A stretch of 64,000 bases of DNA from Caenimonas aquaedulcis (lineage in GTDB: Bacteria > Pseudomonadota > Gammaproteobacteria > Burkholderiales > Burkholderiaceae_C). Position numbers and translations under genes: made by a program. The notes beneath the pieces were generated by a model. The model made no database searches and had not been told where the DNA came from. It worked only from the letters and a program-made list of their open reading frames with translations. Where the stretch lies: NCBI RefSeq assembly GCF_015831345.1, contig NZ_JADWYS010000001.1, positions 310,001 to 374,000 of the forward strand, in the 5' to 3' direction. Of the stretch, positions 59,767-64,000 are shown one piece after another; the stretch's first letter is position 1, and each line of letters begins with the position of its first letter.

Positions 59767-62061
59767 ATGAAAAAACAAATGAAGCGCTTTCGCGTGCGTA
59801 CAGTTTCCGCGATGGTCGCCATGATGTTCGCCGCGAATGCGTGGGCGGTGGACCCGTTCACCGTTCGTGACATCCGTGTCGAAGGCCTGCAGCGCGTCGA
59901 GCCCGGCACCATCTTCGCTTCGCTGCCGTTTCGCATCGGCGACCAGTACAGCGACGACAAGGGTTCGGCCGCCATCCGGGCCCTCTTCGCACTGGGCCTG
60001 TTCAAGGACGTGCGCCTCGAAACCAACGGCGACGTGCTGGTGGTGATCGTCGAGGAACGTCCCACCGTCGCCGACGTGGAATTTGCGGGGTCCCGCGAAT
60101 TCGACAAGGACGCGCTGAAGAAGGCGCTGCGCGAGATCGGCCTCACGGAAGGCCGCCCGTACGACCAGAGCCTGGCCGACCGCGCCGAGCAGGAACTCAA
60201 GCGCCAGTACATCAACAAGAGCCTCTACGGCGCCGAAGTCGTCACCACCGTGACGCCGATCGAGCGCAACCGGGTGAACCTCACCTTCACGGTGACCGAG
60301 GGCGAACCGGCGCGCATCAAGGAAATCCGCATCGTCGGCAACAGCGCGTTCAGCGACTCCACGCTGCGCAACCTGTTCGACCTCGACACGGGCGGCTTCC
60401 TGTCCTGGTACACCAAGTCGGACCGGTACTCGCGCGCCAAGCTCAATGCCGACCTCGAGGTGCTGCGCTCCTACTACCTGGCGCGCGGCTACCTGGAATT
60501 CCGCATCGACTCCACCCAGGTCGCGATCTCCCCGAACAAGCAGGACATCGCGATCACCGTCAACGTCACGGAAGGCGAGCGCTATGTGGTCTCTTCCGTG
60601 CGGCTGGAGGGCAACTACCTTGGCAAGGAAGAGGAGTTCAAGTCGCTGGTGAAAATCGTGCCCGGAGAGCCCTACAACGCTGACCGCGTGGCGGAGACGA
60701 CCAAGGCGTTCAATGACTACTTCGGTAACTTCGGCTTCGCTTTCGCCAACGTGGAGGCGCGGCCCGAGATCGACCGCGTCAACAACCGCGTCGCCTTCGT
60801 GCTGGCGGCCGATCCGTCGCGGCGCGCATATGTGCGGCGCATCAACGTCGCCGGCAACAACCGCACGCGCGACGAAGTCATCCGCCGCGAATTCCGGCAG
60901 TTCGAGTCCTCCTGGTACGACGCCGACAAGATCAAGCTGTCGCGCGATCGCATCGACCGGCTCGGTTACTTCAAGGACGTCAACGTCGAGACCAGCGACG
61001 TCCCGGGGGCCCCCGACCAGGTCGACCTGAACGTCAGCGTCACCGAAAAGCCCACGGGCAGCCTGCAGCTCGGCGCCGGCTTCTCCAGCGCCGAAAAGCT
61101 CGCGCTGTCGTTCTCCATCAAGCAGGAGAACGCGTTCGGCACCGGCAATTACCTGGGGGTCGACGTCAACACCAGCAAGTACAACCGGACCATCGCTTTC
61201 AGCTCGGTGAACCCGTACTTCACGCCCGACGGCATCTCGCGCTCGACGGACTTGTACTACCGGACCTCGCGCCCGTACGAGGACCAGGGCGGCAACTACC
61301 AGATCGCCACCGCCGGCGCGAGCCTGCGCTTCGGCGTGCCGTTCAGCGAATTCGACACCGTGTATTTCGGCGCAAGCGCCGAGCGCACGCAAATCAAGCC
61401 CGGCACCAACATCCCGGCGGCGTACCTTGCGTACGCGGAGCGCTTCGGCTACACCAGCACCGCTTTCCCGCTGGCGATCGGCTGGTCGCGCGACAGCCGC
61501 GACAGCGCGGTCGCGCCCACCAGCGGGCGGTTCCAGCGCATCTCGGGCGAGGCCGGCGTGTTCGGCGATGCGCGCTACCTGCGCACCAACTACCAGTTCC
61601 AGCAGTACATCCCGATCAACAAGCAGTTCACCTTCGCGTTCAACACCGAGTTCGGCTACGGCAAGGGCCTGGGCAGCCGGCCCTACCCCGTGTTCAAGAA
61701 CTTCTACGGTGGCGGCCTCGGTTCGGTGCGCGGGTTCGACCAGGGCACTTTGGGCCCGCGTGACGTGACGGGCTCGAGCATCGGCGGTCCGAAGAAACTG
61801 ACCTTGAACGCAGAGGTGATCACGCCGTTCCCGGGGGCCGGCAACGACCGCAGCTTGCGCATGTTCGGCTTCTTCGACGCGGGCAATGTCTACGGGGAAG
61901 ACGAGAAGTTCAGCTTCAGCGACATGCGGGCCTCGGTGGGCGTGGGCGTGTCCTGGATTTCGCCGCTCGGCCCCCTGCGCATCGCCGTAGCTCATCCGGT
62001 GCGAAAATTCCCCGGCGATAGAATCCAGAAATTGCAATTCCAGATCGGAACCTCTTTCTAA
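59767..62061 (+). CDS. bamA: Outer membrane protein assembly factor BamA
   Basis: A 764-residue essential outer-membrane protein that inserts beta-barrel proteins. A signal peptide (about 1-27, ending ANAWA) precedes five POTRA domains (about 28-425; the first begins [20 protein letters not shown]). The C-terminal 16-strand barrel contains the conserved loop motif VRGF ([16 protein letters not shown]) and ends in the terminal strand LQFQIGTSF, whose final phenylalanine is the usual barrel signature. Start at 59767; a Met five codons on is possible. Its TAATG stop/start junction couples it to skp. Confidence 0.97.
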   Translation: MKKQMKRFRVRTVSAMVAMMFAANAWAVDPFTVRDIRVEGLQRVEPGTIFASLPFRIGDQYSDDKGSAAIRALFALGLFKDVRLETNGDVLVVIVEERPTVADVEFAGSREFDKDALKKALREIGLTEGRPYDQSLADRAEQELKRQYINKSLYGAEVVTTVTPIERNRVNLTFTVTEGEPARIKEIRIVGNSAFSDSTLRNLFDLDTGGFLSWYTKSDRYSRAKLNADLEVLRSYYLARGYLEFRIDSTQVAISPNKQDIAITVNVTEGERYVVSSVRLEGNYLGKEEEFKSLVKIVPGEPYNADRVAETTKAFNDYFGNFGFAFANVEARPEIDRVNNRVAFVLAADPSRRAYVRRINVAGNNRTRDEVIRREFRQFESSWYDADKIKLSRDRIDRLGYFKDVNVETSDVPGAPDQVDLNVSVTEKPTGSLQLGAGFSSAEKLALSFSIKQENAFGTGNYLGVDVNTSKYNRTIAFSSVNPYFTPDGISRSTDLYYRTSRPYEDQGGNYQIATAGASLRFGVPFSEFDTVYFGASAERTQIKPGTNIPAAYLAYAERFGYTSTAFPLAIGWSRDSRDSAVAPTSGRFQRISGEAGVFGDARYLRTNYQFQQYIPINKQFTFAFNTEFGYGKGLGSRPYPVFKNFYGGGLGSVRGFDQGTLGPRDVTGSSIGGPKKLTLNAEVITPFPGAGNDRSLRMFGFFDAGNVYGEDEKFSFSDMRASVGVGVSWISPLGPLRIAVAHPVRKFPGDRIQKLQFQIGTSF

Positions 62062-62570
62062 TGAAGTACTTGTCCCGCCACCTCCTGGCGATTCTGCTCG
62101 GCGCTTTCGCGCTGGGTACGCAGGCGCAGGCCGAGGATTTCCGGGTCGGCTTCGTCAACACGGATCGCATCTTCCGCGAGGCCAACACGGCCAAGACCGC
62201 GCAGGCGAAGCTGGAGCAGGAATTCTCCAAGCGCGAGAAGGACCTGAACGACCTGGGCAACACGCTGAAGAACGCGTCCGACAAATTCGAGCGCGAAGCG
62301 CCCACGCTTTCCGAGAGCCAGCGCGCGCAGCGGCAAAAGCAGCTGGTCGACCAGGACCGCGATTTCCAGCGCAAGCGCCGCGAATTCCAGGAAGACCTCA
62401 ACTCCCGCAAGAACGAGGAGTTGCAGCAGGTGCTCGAGCGCGCGAACCGCGTGGTCAAGCAGGTCGCCGAGGCCGAGAAGTACGACGTCGTCCTGCAGGA
62501 AGCCGTGTACATCAACCCCAAGCACGACATCACCGACAAGGTGATCAAGGCGCTCAACTCGGCCAAGTAG
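62061..62570 (+). CDS. skp: Periplasmic chaperone Skp/OmpH
   Basis: A 169-residue periplasmic holding chaperone for unfolded outer-membrane proteins, delivering them to BamA. Residues 1-26 are a signal peptide ([21 protein letters not shown]). The mature part opens with a short strand ([17 protein letters not shown]) that builds the trimer base, followed by long coiled-coil helices rich in K, E, Q and R ([15 protein letters not shown]...[14 protein letters not shown]) that form the tentacles. It shares the TAATG junction with bamA and lies 11 bases ahead of lpxD, the standard order. Confidence 0.95.
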   Translation: MKYLSRHLLAILLGAFALGTQAQAEDFRVGFVNTDRIFREANTAKTAQAKLEQEFSKREKDLNDLGNTLKNASDKFEREAPTLSESQRAQRQKQLVDQDRDFQRKRREFQEDLNSRKNEELQQVLERANRVVKQVAEAEKYDVVLQEAVYINPKHDITDKVIKALNSAK

Positions 62571-62581
62571 CCTCCAGTCCC

Positions 62582-63550
62582 GTGCAGCTTCGCCTTGGCT
62601 CCATCGTTGAGGCGCTCGGCGGCGAGTTGCACGGGGACCCGCGGCGCGAGGTCGACGGGCTGGCCCCGCTCGAATCGGCCACGCCGTCGCAGCTGAGCTT
62701 CCTCGGCAACGCTCGACTTCTGTCTCTTCTGCCTTCGTCGAAAGCCGGCTGCGTCATCGTCGCACCCGCGCAGTTCGAAGCGGCGCGGGCCCGCGGCGAT
62801 TGCATTGTCGCGCCGCACCCCTACCTCTATTTTGCGCGGGTGACGCAGCTCTGGAAGCGCCTGTCTTCGCCGCCCGCCGGCCCCGCGATTCATCCCAGCG
62901 CCGTGGTCGACCCAGAGGCCGTCGTGCATCCGACCGCGCGTATCGGCGCGCTGTGCGTCGTCGAACGTGGGGTGCACATCGGCCCGGGGACGGTGCTCAA
63001 GGCGCGCGTCACGGTGGCCGAAGGCTGCGTCATCGGTGACCGCTGCACACTGCATCCCGGCGCGGTGATCGGCGCCGACGGTTTCGGCTTCGCCCCGAAC
63101 GCGGGTGTGTGGGAAAAGATCGAACAGCTCGGCGGCGTGCGAATCGGCAACGACGTGGACATCGGCGCCAACACCTGCATCGATCGCGGCGCGCTCGCCG
63201 ACACCGTCATCGAGGACGGCGTGAAGCTCGACAACCTCATCCAGGTCGGCCATAACGTGCGCATCGGGCGCAACACCGCCATCGCCGGCTGCGCGGGTAT
63301 CGCGGGCAGCGCGAACATCGGCGCGCACTGCACGATCGGCGGCGCCGCCATGATCCTCGGCCACCTCACGCTCGCCGACGGCGTGAACATCTCCGCGGGT
63401 TCCTTCGTTTCCCGCTCCATCCTGAAGCCCGGGCACTACAGCGGCATCTTCCCCATCGACGACAATGCCAGCTGGGAAAAGAATGCCGCGACGCTCAAGC
63501 AGCTGCACAAGCTGCGCGATCGCGTCAAGGCCCTGGAGAAGAAGACATGA
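62582..63550 (+). CDS. lpxD: UDP-3-O-(3-hydroxyacyl)glucosamine N-acyltransferase
   Basis: A 322-residue lipid A enzyme that adds the second hydroxyacyl chain to UDP-glucosamine. The N-terminal uridine-binding domain (about 1-100) precedes a left-handed beta-helix of hexapeptide repeats ([41 protein letters not shown]...). The catalytic histidine lies in [11 protein letters not shown]. Translation begins at the GTG 62582. The last four bases overlap the fabZ start. The acyl donor comes from the same hydroxyacyl-ACP pool as FabZ, explaining the pairing. Confidence 0.97.
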   Translation: MQLRLGSIVEALGGELHGDPRREVDGLAPLESATPSQLSFLGNARLLSLLPSSKAGCVIVAPAQFEAARARGDCIVAPHPYLYFARVTQLWKRLSSPPAGPAIHPSAVVDPEAVVHPTARIGALCVVERGVHIGPGTVLKARVTVAEGCVIGDRCTLHPGAVIGADGFGFAPNAGVWEKIEQLGGVRIGNDVDIGANTCIDRGALADTVIEDGVKLDNLIQVGHNVRIGRNTAIAGCAGIAGSANIGAHCTIGGAAMILGHLTLADGVNISAGSFVSRSILKPGHYSGIFPIDDNASWEKNAATLKQLHKLRDRVKALEKKT

Positions 63551-63987
63551 TGGACATCCACGAAATCCTGAAGAAGCTGCCGCACCGATATCCGATCCTG
63601 CTCGTGGACCGTGTGCTCGAAGTCGACCCGGGCAAGCGCATCAAGGCGCTGAAGAACGTCACGATCAACGAACCGTTTTTCCTCGGTCACTTCCCGCACC
63701 GCCCGGTGATGCCGGGCGTGCTCATGCTCGAGGCGATGGCCCAGACGGCCGCGCTGCTGTCGTTCGCCGCCGAGGGCGCCGCGCCCGACAACAAGTCGGT
63801 CATCTATTTCGCCGGCATCGACGGCGCGCGCTTCAAGCGCCCGGTCGAGCCGGGCGACCAGCTGGTGATGGAAGTGACGCTGGAGCGCTCGCGCGCGGGC
63901 ATCTACAAGTTCAAGGGCGTGGCGCGGGTGGGCGACGACGTCGCCTGCGAGGCCGAGCTCATGTGCACGATGCGCACGGTGGCGTGA
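63547..63987 (+). CDS. fabZ: 3-hydroxyacyl-ACP dehydratase FabZ
   Basis: A 146-residue hot-dog-fold enzyme that dehydrates 3-hydroxyacyl-ACP in fatty-acid synthesis and thereby competes with LpxA and LpxD for substrate. The active-site sequence [23 protein letters not shown] contains the catalytic histidine and glutamate. The opening [15 protein letters not shown] is also invariant in the family. Two adjacent ATG codons (63547, 63550) can start it; the first overlaps lpxD. The 13 bases left in the window after it hold nothing visible; lpxA is expected next. Confidence 0.97.
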   Translation: MMDIHEILKKLPHRYPILLVDRVLEVDPGKRIKALKNVTINEPFFLGHFPHRPVMPGVLMLEAMAQTAALLSFAAEGAAPDNKSVIYFAGIDGARFKRPVEPGDQLVMEVTLERSRAGIYKFKGVARVGDDVACEAELMCTMRTVA

Positions 63988-64000
63988 CGGGGCAGGCGTG

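Overview
This window is a stretch of ordinary chromosome from a high-GC betaproteobacterium, most likely Comamonadaceae (Ramlibacter/Variovorax-like). The reasons are a Bug-type solute receptor, PhaR, a YXWGXW-repeat protein, the order relA / tRNA-Val / phaR / rimO / tRNA-Leu / rnr, and the long rpsB-to-fabZ envelope operon. I see no prophage, insertion sequence or CRISPR array.

Layout. 1-5,400: a cut-off DoxX-like gene, cytochrome b561, a phospholipase-D-type cardiolipin synthase, a flavin monooxygenase overlapping an MFS transporter, then about 660 bases without genes that hold two large, mutually inverted palindromic repeats. 5,400-10,400: a PAS-kinase-receiver hybrid, a class A penicillin-binding protein and a parDE toxin-antitoxin pair wedged between two gene remnants. 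10,400-24,500: mostly single enzymes and small envelope proteins (YidB, DUF2889, reductases, a Bug receptor, a lytic transglycosylase, TrxC, an FHA protein, secreted MsrA, PssA, an EF-hand protein), ending in an AraC regulator divergent from an Imm5-like / GIY-YIG-like gene pair. 24,500-30,100: an MFS transporter, then PhoD overlapping a 7TM sensor kinase. 30,100-38,700: mfd-serB divergent from ispD-ispF, an OmpR/EnvZ pair and a SIMPL protein. 38,700-48,000: 3-hydroxybutyrate dehydrogenase, a hydrolase overlapping relA, tRNA-Val(GAC), phaR, rimO, tRNA-Leu(CAG), RNase R and a short-chain dehydrogenase. 48,000-52,200: NAD(P)HX repair, a DadA-like oxidase and an amidase. 52,200-64,000: rpsB-tsf-pyrH-frr-uppS-cdsA-dxr-rseP-bamA-skp-lpxD-fabZ.

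How the genes fit together. The last 12 kb couple translation (S2, EF-Ts, ribosome recycling) to nucleotide and isoprenoid supply (PyrH, Dxr, UppS) and to outer-membrane building (CdsA, RseP, BamA, Skp, LpxD, FabZ). IspD and IspF supply the same isoprenoid pathway. PhaR and 3-hydroxybutyrate dehydrogenase point to polyhydroxybutyrate storage, with RelA nearby.

The least ordinary items are the paired palindromic element (4855-5362), a palindromic repeat carried in frame inside mfd, a terminator-like hairpin just ahead of mfd, RNase R without a usable standard start at its conserved N-terminus, and the toxin-antitoxin locus between gene scars. No wholly new multi-gene system is evident. Start codons were chosen by eye from ribosome-binding sites and family N-termini, and domain names come from recall rather than a search.
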